A DNA stretch of 21,581 nt from an archaeon (GCA_002688965.1 NZEE01000018.1:1-21581), one strand, 5' to 3'. Shown: positions 6,158-12,352, counted from the first letter of the stretch. The notes: generated by a model not told the origin, from the sequence alone. Made by a program: numbers and translations.

Positions 6158-6604
6158 ATGTCCGCAAAGAAAAAAGAACTTACACACAAAGAAAAGACGG
6201 ATATATTGAATAAGGAATTCAAAGAATTGATAGAAGAAATGGGCAAACATCCTGCAGGAAGTAGAGAATATTTACTTGCTATATCTATGAGAGGTATCAC
6301 AGGAGATTATAATGATGGAAATATAGGTTCAGAAACCATGCTTTCAGCTTTTCAAAAAAGGTTCAAAAAGGATCTAAACACCAAAAAATATGTTAAAGAT
6401 ATGGTTAGTTATTTGAAAGATTTAGATAAACGAAGTAAAAACGGAGAACTCAAATACATAACATTCTATATTTCTATGAGAGCATTAGCCGGTTCTAAAT
6501 ATATAAAATATTACGTAGAAGAAGCAACTAAACTTAACATAGATATTACTGAAACTGAGACATATGGTTTTGGTAAGACTACAGCAGAAAAAGCGGGGTT
6601 TTGA
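6158..6604 (+). CDS. Hypothetical soluble helical protein, 148 aa, inside the lipoprotein run
   Basis: Not recognised. There is no signal peptide and no membrane segment, so it should be cytosolic, unlike its neighbours. Composition is Lys/Glu-rich and largely helical (HKEKTDILNKEFKELIEEMG). Two similar segments, YLLAISMRGITG (about residues 46-57) and YITFYISMRALAG (about 100-112), suggest an internal repeat with an ISMRxxxG core. A GGTGG ribosome-binding site sits just before the start. The stop at 6604 runs into the ribosome-binding region of the next lipoprotein, so the genes are translationally linked. Function is unknown. Confidence 0.8.
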   Translation: MSAKKKELTHKEKTDILNKEFKELIEEMGKHPAGSREYLLAISMRGITGDYNDGNIGSETMLSAFQKRFKKDLNTKKYVKDMVSYLKDLDKRSKNGELKYITFYISMRALAGSKYIKYYVEEATKLNIDITETETYGFGKTTAEKAGF

Positions 6605-6606
6605 TT

Positions 6607-6822
6607 ATGAAATATGTTTTAATTGTGTTGATTTTGATTTCTGTTTTAGTTGTTAGTGGGTGTACTCAGAACGATGATATTTCTACACCGCCAACAATGG
6701 ATATGATAATTACAGCAGATACAACTATATCAGAAACTACAGTAGATGATGAAACATGTGTTGAACTATCAGATTTAGAAGAAGGCGAGTATTACGACAA
6801 TTACGATAACTTATGTGAATAA
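6607..6822 (+). CDS. Very short lipoprotein, 71 aa
   Basis: Signal peptide MKYVLIVLILISVLVVSGC ends at Cys19. The mature part is only about 52 residues: a Thr/Ser stalk (ADTTISETTVDDET) and an acidic tail (CVELSDLEEGEYYDNYDNLC) with two Cys that may form a loop. The start is the ATG at 6607, not the in-frame TTG at 6601. It looks like a stalk with a minimal head, either a decoy-size paralogue or a degraded member of the family. It is the last gene of the run; the next gene has its own promoter. Confidence 0.8.
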   Translation: MKYVLIVLILISVLVVSGCTQNDDISTPPTMDMIITADTTISETTVDDETCVELSDLEEGEYYDNYDNLCE

Positions 6823-6845
6823 GTTCTTTAAAGCCCCCAATTAAC

Positions 6846-6855
6846 TATTATAAAC
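6846..6855 (+). promoter_or_regulatory. TATA box for the four-helix membrane protein
   Basis: TATTATAAAC, centred about 25 bp before the ATG at 6875. Confidence 0.55.
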
Positions 6856-6874
6856 CCCTGATAAAATTGATATT

Positions 6875-7789
6875 ATGAGATATGTTAATGCGATATTAGG
6901 GTTTGTTATAGCTCTGATATTTTTTATAATAGCTACATTAATTATTCCTGGTCAAGGTCCATCTAAGAATGTTGAACTTATTTTAACAATAAGTACATTC
7001 TTATTTGCTATACTTGCAGGATTTTTCATTTCAAGATCAGTTACTAAATTTAATGAAATAAAACGAGCGGTTGTTACAGAAGATGCTTTATTTTTATCTT
7101 TGTATAAAACTTCTCAAATATTGGGCAAAGAATTTTCTGATAAAATTAGAGATCTGATTGATAAATATTATATTGTTTCTTATGATTTTGCATTAGCAGA
7201 ATATGCTGTTAAAACTTACAAACAAACTAATAAACATTTTCTTGCAATGTGGGATACTGTTAAAAAATTTAAGAAAAAAGAATCTTCAGCAGCCTATAAA
7301 ACAGTACTTGATATATTGATAGAAATTGAAAAAAATAGAAACATGTCTTCTGAAACATCTCGTGAAAAACTTGGAACCGGTCGTTGGTTAATTTTAATTG
7401 CACTTTCTGCTATAATACTTTTTAGTATTTTCTATTTGAAAACAACAGATATATATTCATATGTTGTGACAATTTTACTTTCTACAGTTTTAGTACTGGT
7501 TTTATTGATAATACGGGATCTGCAAAATTTGGTTGGGACAAGTGAAGAGATATTAATTGAGTCAGGGCAGGAAGTATTTGAAGATATTGGAAAATTGAGA
7601 TATTATAATGAAGAATATCTGAAAGGAGCATTTTTCAAAGTACCTAAACATGTTAATAAATATCGATTAGGTATTCATAAACCTGGTGAAAAGATTAAAA
7701 TTAAGGTAGTTAATAGAGATATTTCTAAGAAATCTCAAAAAGGTAAAATAAAGAAAGGTGCAAAGTATCTTTTAGTTGGTAAAAAATAA
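6875..7789 (+). CDS. Four-helix membrane protein, possibly DUF4239/bestrophin-like
   Basis: Two transmembrane helices near the N-terminus (AILGFVIALIFFIIATLII and ILTISTFLFAILAGFFISRS) are followed by a long cytosolic helical region of about 100 residues and a second pair (WLILIALSAIILFSIFYL and VVTILLSTVLVLVLLII). The helix pair, soluble helices and helix pair arrangement, with an R-x-P/T-x2-L-type region between, matches DUF4239 proteins related to bestrophin channels. The C-terminal tail of about 90 residues is Lys-rich (GKIKKGAKYLLVGKK). A channel role would be inference from that resemblance. The stop codon overlaps the last base of the convergent tRNA-Thr gene. Confidence 0.7.
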   Translation: MRYVNAILGFVIALIFFIIATLIIPGQGPSKNVELILTISTFLFAILAGFFISRSVTKFNEIKRAVVTEDALFLSLYKTSQILGKEFSDKIRDLIDKYYIVSYDFALAEYAVKTYKQTNKHFLAMWDTVKKFKKKESSAAYKTVLDILIEIEKNRNMSSETSREKLGTGRWLILIALSAIILFSIFYLKTTDIYSYVVTILLSTVLVLVLLIIRDLQNLVGTSEEILIESGQEVFEDIGKLRYYNEEYLKGAFFKVPKHVNKYRLGIHKPGEKIKIKVVNRDISKKSQKGKIKKGAKYLLVGKK

Positions 7790-7861
7790 GCCCCCGGAGA
7801 GGATCGAACTCCCGACCTGCTGCTTACAAGGCAGCCGCTCTACCAGCTGAGCTACAGAGGC
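7789..7861 (-). tRNA. tRNA-Thr (TGT)
   Basis: Full cloverleaf on the minus strand. The acceptor GCCTCTG pairs with CGGGGGC with G-U pairs, the D arm is GCTC/GAGC, the anticodon stem GCTGC/GCAGC encloses CTTGTAA, and the T arm GGGAG/CTCTC encloses TTCGATC. The discriminator is U, as in other archaeal tRNA-Thr. No CCA is encoded and there is no intron. The discriminator base lies inside the stop codon of the convergent membrane-protein gene. Confidence 0.96.
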
Positions 7862-7896
7862 ATATTTGAATTATATCATATTGAATAGTGGTATTC

Positions 7897-7904
7897 TTAT
7901 AAAT
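7897..7904 (-). promoter_or_regulatory. TATA box of tRNA-Thr
   Basis: ATTTATAA on the minus strand, which would start transcription about 13 bases before the mature tRNA 5' end. It lies directly after the stop of the coiled-coil gene. Confidence 0.5.
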
Positions 7905-7906
7905 GT

Positions 7907-9154
7907 TTATTCTTCCACTTCAACATCGATTCCTGTGGAAGCTGTGAGTAGATTTGAGATTTCTTCCTTAATAAGAGGAACTTTCTTTTTCTTAATTTCT
8001 ATATCTTGTTTGATATCTATAATTTCTCTTTCCATTGAATCTATGTTAATTGCTAAATCATCTATTTCTTTACTTAATGATTTCTTATGTTTTTGCTTTG
8101 GTATCCATATATCTTGTATTTCATTTTCTTTTCTTTGAATATCTTTTTCTAATTGCTCTAAATGTTTTCTATCTTTTGCCAATTCACCAATATCATTGAT
8201 TAGAATTTCAACTTTTTCTGCTCTTTTAGCATCAAAAATGTCAGGGTCATTTCTCGCATAGTCTAAACTTTGTTGAATAAGTGGTTTTATTTCAAGATTT
8301 TCATCTTGACTAAAAGCAATATGTGATGAAGTTTCTGTGTACATTCTTAAAATTGCTCTTTGATCATCTGTTATAGCACAACCATCAGTTGTAGTTTCAA
8401 CACTATATAAGAATTTCTTAAGAAATCTCTCAGCTGGACCAAATGAATTATCAATTTTCTGTTGAATGCGTTCTTTTTCCTTTTTCATTTCTGTTGCTTT
8501 AGTTTTTGTTTGTTCAAATCCACTCATTTCTAGGAGTGTCAATTTATCTGTTTTATCTTTTATTTCAACTACCCATTCTTGCTTGCTTTTTTCTAATTCT
8601 TGTATTTTTTTATCATATGAAACAAGTGAAGTTTCTATATTTTTGTTGTCAATAACAAGTTTTTTCAAAGTTTTCTTATGTTTTAACACACCGCTTGTTT
8701 TTAGATTAGTTATATTTTCAAGAATTGTTTTAATTTTTTTAATATCTTTACTTATTTTCATCATTTCATCTTTGAAAAAGAAATCCATATGTAATGCTTG
8801 TCTTGGAGTAAGATTCATAAGAGAATTTATTAAGGAATTTACCTTTTCTGTGTCCATATAGTCTTCTGGTTTAATATTTTCTAGTAATTTTAGTGATTTT
8901 TTTACATATGAATCTTTTGCTATTTGAGAACCTCTTGCTCTTTCTTCTTCAACTTTTGCTTGTTCAAGTTCTTTTAATGAAGTTCTAAATGTTGATATAC
9001 AATTTGGTATTGCTTTTTTAAGATCTTCTATTTCTTGAAGAGCTTGCTTTTCTTTATCTCCTAATTCTTGTTCAAAAAACGATAACGCGTTATTTAGTTG
9101 TATTACCTTAATTTGTTTTGGCTTTGATTTGAATATCTTGTTGAATATGCCCAT
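7907..9154 (-). CDS. Long coiled-coil protein, 415 aa, unknown function
   Basis: Not assigned to a family. It starts MGIFNKIFKSKPKQ, a short amphipathic basic segment that could touch the membrane, without a signal peptide. Three coiled-coil stretches follow: about residues 30-75, 125-235 (KKIKTILENI to KKEKERIQQKI) and 305-405 (KRAEKVEILINDIGELAKD to EIKKKKVPLIKEE). They are separated by a less charged segment near 235-300. No Walker motifs are visible, so it is not an SMC ATPase. A scaffolding or envelope-shape role is possible, but only the coiled coil is seen. The TATA-like box ACTTAAAAC (9176-9184) is 26 bp before the start. Confidence 0.85.
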   Translation of the reverse strand: MGIFNKIFKSKPKQIKVIQLNNALSFFEQELGDKEKQALQEIEDLKKAIPNCISTFRTSLKELEQAKVEEERARGSQIAKDSYVKKSLKLLENIKPEDYMDTEKVNSLINSLMNLTPRQALHMDFFFKDEMMKISKDIKKIKTILENITNLKTSGVLKHKKTLKKLVIDNKNIETSLVSYDKKIQELEKSKQEWVVEIKDKTDKLTLLEMSGFEQTKTKATEMKKEKERIQQKIDNSFGPAERFLKKFLYSVETTTDGCAITDDQRAILRMYTETSSHIAFSQDENLEIKPLIQQSLDYARNDPDIFDAKRAEKVEILINDIGELAKDRKHLEQLEKDIQRKENEIQDIWIPKQKHKKSLSKEIDDLAINIDSMEREIIDIKQDIEIKKKKVPLIKEEISNLLTASTGIDVEVEE

Positions 9155-9175
9155 ATGATTGATTTAGAAGAAAAT

Positions 9176-9192
9176 GTTTTAAGTTTATTAAG
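9176..9192. promoter_or_regulatory. Touching divergent TATA boxes
   Basis: ACTTAAAAC on the minus strand (9176-9184) is 26 bp from the start at 9154. TTTATTAAG on the plus strand (9184-9192) is 26 bp from the start at 9214. The two boxes share one base. Confidence 0.5.
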
Positions 9193-9213
9193 TCTTGACA
9201 AGATATTATATTT

Positions 9214-9777
9214 ATGACGTGGAAACTGGATTTAGCTATGGTTATATTGATTCTAGGCGGCTTATTTGCTGTTTATATGATAGATTTTAGTTCAGATGTT
9301 ATTGAAGATACTACAAGTACTGTAGAAACTAGTACGGTTTTGACTACAATTTCAACAATTCTGGAAACTACAATAGAAACTACTACATCTGAGCAAGTAG
9401 TTGATACTTCAATTGAAACTACAGTAGAAACTACAGTTTTAGAAGGTAATTTGTTTATTTCTGGTATTGAATTAAATGGTTCTGATGTAACAAATGAATG
9501 GGTTGAAATTACGGCTCTTGGTAATAATTATGATATGAGCAATTATACTTTGAAAGATTTGATAAATCATACATACATCTTTTCTGAGTTTATTTTGGAT
9601 TCTGAAAATAAGGTAAGAGTACATACGGGAATTGGTGTCGACAATAATACTGATTTATTTTGGAATCGTTCAAGTGCAGTGTGGAATAATGGTGGAGATA
9701 CTGCTACATTAGCTAATTCTTTGGGAATTGTGGATGAAAAAACATGTGATAGTAGAACATGTTGGTTTACAGAGTGA
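9214..9777 (+). CDS. Membrane-anchored surface protein with Thr-rich stalk and lamin-tail domain
   Basis: An N-terminal transmembrane anchor (LAMVILILGGLFAVYMI) is followed by a stalk of about 50 residues made of repeated T/S-E-T-T units (TTISTILETTIETTTSEQ), a probable O-glycosylation zone. Residues 78-187 resemble a lamin-tail (LTD) Ig-like domain: ISGIELNGSDVTNEWVEI, YDMSNYTLKD, YIFSEFILDS and VWNNGGDTATLANSLGIVDE match the order and spacing of bacterial and archaeal LTD domains. The domain would sit outside the cell; LTD domains there are often found with nucleases or adhesins, but no catalytic part is present. It has its own promoter. Confidence 0.85.
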   Translation: MTWKLDLAMVILILGGLFAVYMIDFSSDVIEDTTSTVETSTVLTTISTILETTIETTTSEQVVDTSIETTVETTVLEGNLFISGIELNGSDVTNEWVEITALGNNYDMSNYTLKDLINHTYIFSEFILDSENKVRVHTGIGVDNNTDLFWNRSSAVWNNGGDTATLANSLGIVDEKTCDSRTCWFTE

Positions 9778-9787
9778 TTTTATATAT
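9778..9787 (+). promoter_or_regulatory. TATA box for the pilin-LamG gene
   Basis: TTTATATATC, centred 25.5 bp before the ATG at 9808. It excludes the in-frame ATG at 9793, which would be only about 10 bp away. Confidence 0.6.
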
Positions 9788-9807
9788 CATACATGGGTTA
9801 TGTTATT

Positions 9808-10857
9808 ATGAAAAAAGGTATAACGCCAGTTATAGCAATAGTATTGCTTCTTATGATAACTATAGCAATTATCGGACTAGCGTTTGCATTCTTTACTGGA
9901 TTTTTTTCTACGGTAACTGATGATACTGGACAAGGTGTAGAAGATATTGTTTCTGATTTTCAAAGAGGAATTAGATTAGAATCTGTAACTGTAGATGCTA
10001 TTTATTTGAGAAATACTGGTGCTAGTCCAATTTCAGGTGCTGATTTGTATATTTATCTAAATGATGAGCAGATTGAATTTACTTTAGATAATGATATTGA
10101 AGCAGGTGATGTTGGTACATTAACTGTTAGTGAACCTCTTGCTGATACAGATACAGTACGAGTGAATTATGGGATTTTGAAAGATTCTATTAAGATTGAA
10201 CTTGATATTGAAAAAGGATTGATTGCTCATTATAAATTTGATAATAATGCACGGGACAATATTGGAGGAAATCATGGAATGGTTGTTGGCAGTGTTCCTT
10301 ATGTTAGCGATGCTGAAAGAGGTGCTGTAGCCAGCTTTGGTGATGGAAATTATATTGATTTAGGAAATCCAAGTGATTTTGAATTTATAACTGGTAGACC
10401 TGATTTATCTATTACAGCTTGGGTTAAAGCTAATTCATTTGCTCAGTATAAAGGATTTATAACAAATTCAGAAAATGGACAACATGATGGTGGTGTGAAA
10501 TTTGGTATTGGTTATGGTAGTAGTTCTGAAGGTACAGTAAGAGTAGATTGGGAAGATGATACTTCTTTGCAAAATTCATATACTTCTATAGCTAGTTCAT
10601 TTAATGTACCAAATAAATGGTACCATGTTGTTATTACCGCAAGTTCAGAAGAATTAAAAATATATTTAGATGGAGATCAGAGTGGTATTCCTGGGTCAGT
10701 TACAAATGATTTGGGAACACAGGTTGCTTCATGGAAAATAGGAACAAACTATGGTGCGTATGAAGATAGTTATAGTTGGAATGGTTATATTGATGATGTA
10801 AGATTCTATAATAGAGTTCTTTCTGCTGGAGAAGTAAAAACATTATTTTTAGAATAA
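9808..10857 (+). CDS. Type IV pilin-like protein fused to a LamG/concanavalin-type lectin domain
   Basis: The N-terminus MKKGITPVIAIVLLLMITIA is an archaeal class III (type IV pilin) leader: a short basic part, a likely prepilin peptidase cut after Gly4, and one long hydrophobic helix. About 90 residues of beta-rich pilin-type sequence follow (LESVTVDAIYLRNTGASPIS, LNDEQIEFTLDNDIEAGDVG). From about residue 138, GLIAHYKFDNNARDNIGGNHG, ASFGDGNYIDLG, SITAWVKA, WYHVVITASSEELKIYLDG and WNGYIDDVRFYNRVLS are the successive signatures of a LamG jelly-roll domain that usually binds glycans. The likely product is a minor, tip-type pilin or pseudopilin that presents a lectin head. The start at 9808 is set by the TATA distance and the leader length. 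Confidence 0.9.
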   Translation: MKKGITPVIAIVLLLMITIAIIGLAFAFFTGFFSTVTDDTGQGVEDIVSDFQRGIRLESVTVDAIYLRNTGASPISGADLYIYLNDEQIEFTLDNDIEAGDVGTLTVSEPLADTDTVRVNYGILKDSIKIELDIEKGLIAHYKFDNNARDNIGGNHGMVVGSVPYVSDAERGAVASFGDGNYIDLGNPSDFEFITGRPDLSITAWVKANSFAQYKGFITNSENGQHDGGVKFGIGYGSSSEGTVRVDWEDDTSLQNSYTSIASSFNVPNKWYHVVITASSEELKIYLDGDQSGIPGSVTNDLGTQVASWKIGTNYGAYEDSYSWNGYIDDVRFYNRVLSAGEVKTLFLE

Positions 10858-11379
10858 TTACATAAGAACAGTTTTCTTGAATTTTCCTAAGTCAATAAAT
10901 TTATCTACAATATCTACTAAATGTTTTGAAGTTGAACGACGGAATGACGCTGCTTCAACTTTAATTCCGCATGCTCGATGTAAATGGTTCACAAGATCTA
11001 CAAAATCACCGTCTCCACTGATAAGAATTTCAACATCAACTTTTGGTGACAATTCAATCATGTCCATTGCAATTCCAATATCCCAGTCACCTTTTTTTGC
11101 TCCACCTGGAAACACTTGCAAGTCTTTTAGTTTCACTTCATATCCAAATTTCTTTAAAATGTCAAAGAATTTTTTCTGTTCATTAATATCTGACCTAACT
11201 CCATATGCGATTGCTCTAACAAGCTTTCGATCTTCTACTGCTATACGGAGAAGATTAGGAAAAGACACTTTTTTATTGTATAAGTTCTTTGCTGAGTGAT
11301 ATAGATTTGATACATCAACAAAAACAGCAACTCTTTGCTCTTTTTTCACACCTCTTTTGGTATTACCTCGAGTTTTCAT
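10858..11379 (-). CDS. NYN-domain (LabA/DUF88, PIN-like) protein, 173 aa
   Basis: PIN-like fold with the acidic residues expected at the metal site: VFVDVSNLYHSAKN (Asp near residue 21), DWDIGIAMDMIE and ISGDGDFVDLVNHL. These are the hallmark segments of NYN/LabA proteins, which are proposed RNases acting in the cytosol on RNA. The length is normal. The start at 11379 (MKTRGNTKRG) is chosen because a TATA-like box (11399-11410) is 26 bp upstream; an in-frame ATG at 11439 would span it. Its stop abuts the stop of the convergent pilin gene with no bases between. Confidence 0.9.
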   Translation of the reverse strand: MKTRGNTKRGVKKEQRVAVFVDVSNLYHSAKNLYNKKVSFPNLLRIAVEDRKLVRAIAYGVRSDINEQKKFFDILKKFGYEVKLKDLQVFPGGAKKGDWDIGIAMDMIELSPKVDVEILISGDGDFVDLVNHLHRACGIKVEAASFRRSTSKHLVDIVDKFIDLGKFKKTVLM

Positions 11380-11398
11380 GGTAATTGATTGTTTTTTG

Positions 11399-11410
11399 TA
11401 ATATAAATTA
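11399..11410 (-). promoter_or_regulatory. TATA box for the NYN gene
   Basis: TAATTTATATTA on the minus strand, centred about 25.5 bp before the ATG at 11379. Confidence 0.5.
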
Positions 11411-11473
11411 CTAAGAAATAGTACTTTTTCCTGATACAAAACTATTTAACTATGTTTTGACAAAAGAAGAAGT

Positions 11474-11641
11474 ATGACGCCAACAATGATGTCAAATGAA
11501 ACAGATGAATATGATATTGATCCAAAACATAAAGGTGGAGATAATACAAAATGTGTTGTCTGCGGAGTTGATTTGGGTTCTGCGACATTTGGTAAGATAT
11601 GTATGCGTTGTCATGATGAGATGATAAAACGTAGTTCATGA
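11474..11641 (+). CDS. Small zinc-ribbon protein, 55 aa
   Basis: Frame MTPTMMSNETDEYDID leads into KCVVCGVDLGSATFGKICMR and CHDEM. Two CxxC knuckles (residues 27-30 and 43-46), 12 residues apart, form a treble-clef or ribbon-type zinc site. The acidic N-terminal tail is probably disordered. A TATA-like stretch (CTATTTAAC, 11442-11450) is about 26-28 bp upstream, so the start is leaderless. The stop overlaps the region where a second zinc-ribbon frame opens (+1 phase). The minus-strand open frame covering the same bases has no support. Confidence 0.7.
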   Translation: MTPTMMSNETDEYDIDPKHKGGDNTKCVVCGVDLGSATFGKICMRCHDEMIKRSS

Positions 11642-11654
11642 AGGATGTGTTAAT

Positions 11655-11780
11655 ATTATTCCATCAGATAAGAAATGTTTTATTTGTAATAAAAATAAGC
11701 CAGAAATGAAATCAGTGCATATTCCTGGTTTATATACGGTTTTTGTTTGTCCAGATTGTGATAGTGCTAAAGACGACTAA
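11655..11780 (+). CDS. Second small zinc-ribbon ORF, probable ATT start or +1 frameshift product
   Basis: The frame reads IIPSDKKCFICNKNKPEMKS, then VHIPGLYTVFVCPDCDSAKD, with two clean CxxC pairs. It has no ATG, GTG or TTG before the first Cys pair, and an in-frame stop at 11625 closes it upstream. Two explanations fit. One is initiation at ATT (11655 or 11658), five to eight bases after GGATGTG. The other is a +1 shift near the TGA of the preceding zinc-ribbon gene, which would give one two-ribbon protein. A base error in the source sequence is a third. The Cys pattern makes real coding likely; the start is uncertain. Confidence 0.45.
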   Translation: MIPSDKKCFICNKNKPEMKSVHIPGLYTVFVCPDCDSAKDD

Positions 11781-11879
11781 ATTTCTATAAACACGTTAAA
11801 TATGGTGGTTAAAGCCCCTAAAAGAGCATATTTTTTAACTAAAATCATGTAAACCCGTTAAAAAGACCCTCAACGATGC
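11781..11879. other. Intergenic stretch before 5S rRNA
   Basis: No convincing gene. It holds two similar A/T-rich segments, TAAACACGTTAAA (11789-11801) and GTAAACCCGTTAAA (from about 11849), and several CCCCT/CCCT runs. They may be regulatory, but nothing more can be supported. Confidence 0.3.
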
Positions 11880-11888
11880 TTTTAAATA
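11880..11888 (+). promoter_or_regulatory. Promoter of 5S rRNA
   Basis: TTTTAAATA, centred about 26-27 bp before the 5S 5' end, so transcription should start at or next to the mature end. Confidence 0.65.
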
Positions 11889-11911
11889 CCTTTTCTATTA
11901 TTTAAATAGAA

Positions 11912-12021
11912 TCGGCGACCACAGCGAAGGGGTTATACCTGTTCCCATTTGAACACAGAAGTCAAGCCCTTCAGCGATTTAGTGAGTACTGCAATAGTGG
12001 GAAAACTACGACGTTGCTGTA
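11912..12021 (+). rRNA. rrf: 5S ribosomal RNA, stand-alone
   Basis: The 5S consensus is clear: CGGCGACCACAGCGAAGGGG, then CCTGTTCCCATTTGAACACA, GAAGTCAAGCCCTTCAGCG and GTGAGTACTGCAATAGTGGG. Helix I pairs CGGCGAC (11913-11919) with GTTGCTG (12013-12019) using G-U pairs. About 110 nt long. No 16S or 23S is adjacent, so the 5S is unlinked from the other rRNAs in this window. It heads a stable-RNA cluster with tRNA-Asp and tRNA-Lys. Confidence 0.93.
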
Positions 12022-12029
12022 CTTCATAG

Positions 12030-12035
12030 TTTTTT
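12030..12035 (+). terminator. Oligo-T terminator after 5S rRNA
   Basis: A run of six T (TTTTTT), nine bases after the 5S 3' end, in the sequence TAGTTTTTTGAA. Archaeal RNA polymerase terminates at such runs. The identical 12-mer recurs at 12139-12150. Confidence 0.45.
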
Positions 12036-12042
12036 GAACGCT

Positions 12043-12064
12043 CTTTCAGAGTTATATCTGAAAG
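12043..12064 (+). other. Perfect 8-bp hairpin in the 5S-tRNA spacer
   Basis: CTTTCAGA (12043-12050), loop GTTATA, TCTGAAAG (12057-12064), followed by an A-rich run. It may be a processing element; no coding frame overlaps it. Confidence 0.45.
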
Positions 12065-12110
12065 AAAAAATCAAATGTTTGTATGATGGCACGGAGGATT
12101 TGAATGATAT

Positions 12111-12124
12111 TACAATATATTACA
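12111..12124 (+). promoter_or_regulatory. Possible second promoter before tRNA-Asp
   Basis: TACAATATATTACA is TATA-like. It would start transcription near 12144, about 42 bases before tRNA-Asp. It is the last plausible promoter before rpoH. Confidence 0.4.
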
Positions 12125-12185
12125 GACTGGACTTTCTTTAGTTTTTTGAATGATAATCATCGAAATAGTGTAGGCAATAGAATAT

Positions 12186-12258
12186 GCCTTGGTGGTGTAG
12201 TGGCCTAGCATGTAGCCCTGTCACGGCTACGACTCGGGTTCAAATCCCGGCCGAGGCG
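12186..12258 (+). tRNA. tRNA-Asp (GTC)
   Basis: Acceptor GCCTTGG pairs with CCGAGGC, the anticodon arm TAGCC/GGCTA encloses CTGTCAC (anticodon GTC), and the T arm TCGGG/CCCGG encloses TTCAAAT. Discriminator G is as expected for Asp. The D stem is weak (GTGT/GCAT, two G-U pairs). No intron, no CCA. Confidence 0.95.
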
Positions 12259-12261
12259 CTT

Positions 12262-12276
12262 GGAACCCTCGGGTTC
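12262..12276 (+). other. Small hairpin between tRNA-Asp and tRNA-Lys
   Basis: GAACCC and GGGTTC flank a two-base gap in the 20-base spacer. The stem could separate the two precursors for 5' and 3' processing. Confidence 0.35.
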
Positions 12277-12278
12277 AC

Positions 12279-12352
12279 GGGCCTGTAGCTCAGCCTGGTA
12301 GAGCAGCGGCCTTTTAAGCCGCCTGTCGCGGGTTCGAATCCCGTCAGGCCCT
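12279..12352 (+). tRNA. tRNA-Lys (TTT)
   Basis: Acceptor GGGCCTG pairs with CAGGCCC, the D arm is GCTC/GAGC, the anticodon arm GCGGC/GCCGC encloses CTTTTAA (anticodon TTT), and the T arm GCGGG/CCCGT encloses TTCGAAT. Discriminator U. Its 3' end is 20 bases before rpoH and no promoter lies between. Confidence 0.96.

Noticed and set aside
8466..8861. Plus-strand open frame inside the coiled-coil gene
   Set aside because: Phe/Ser/Leu-rich translation typical of the antisense of a Lys/Glu-rich coiled coil; no promoter or homology signal.
11442..11639. Minus-strand open frame of 65 codons
   Set aside because: It covers the plus-strand zinc-ribbon gene, has an unnatural His/Leu/Tyr-rich composition, and no conserved pattern; the plus strand has CxxC pairs and a promoter.
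11802..11852. 16-codon frame starting ATGGTGGTTAAA
   Set aside because: Too short, no promoter at the leaderless distance, no recognisable motif.
12075..12135. C/D-box guide RNA in the 5S-tRNA spacer
   Set aside because: ATGATGG resembles a C box, but no convincing CTGA D box or inner C'/D' pair is found.
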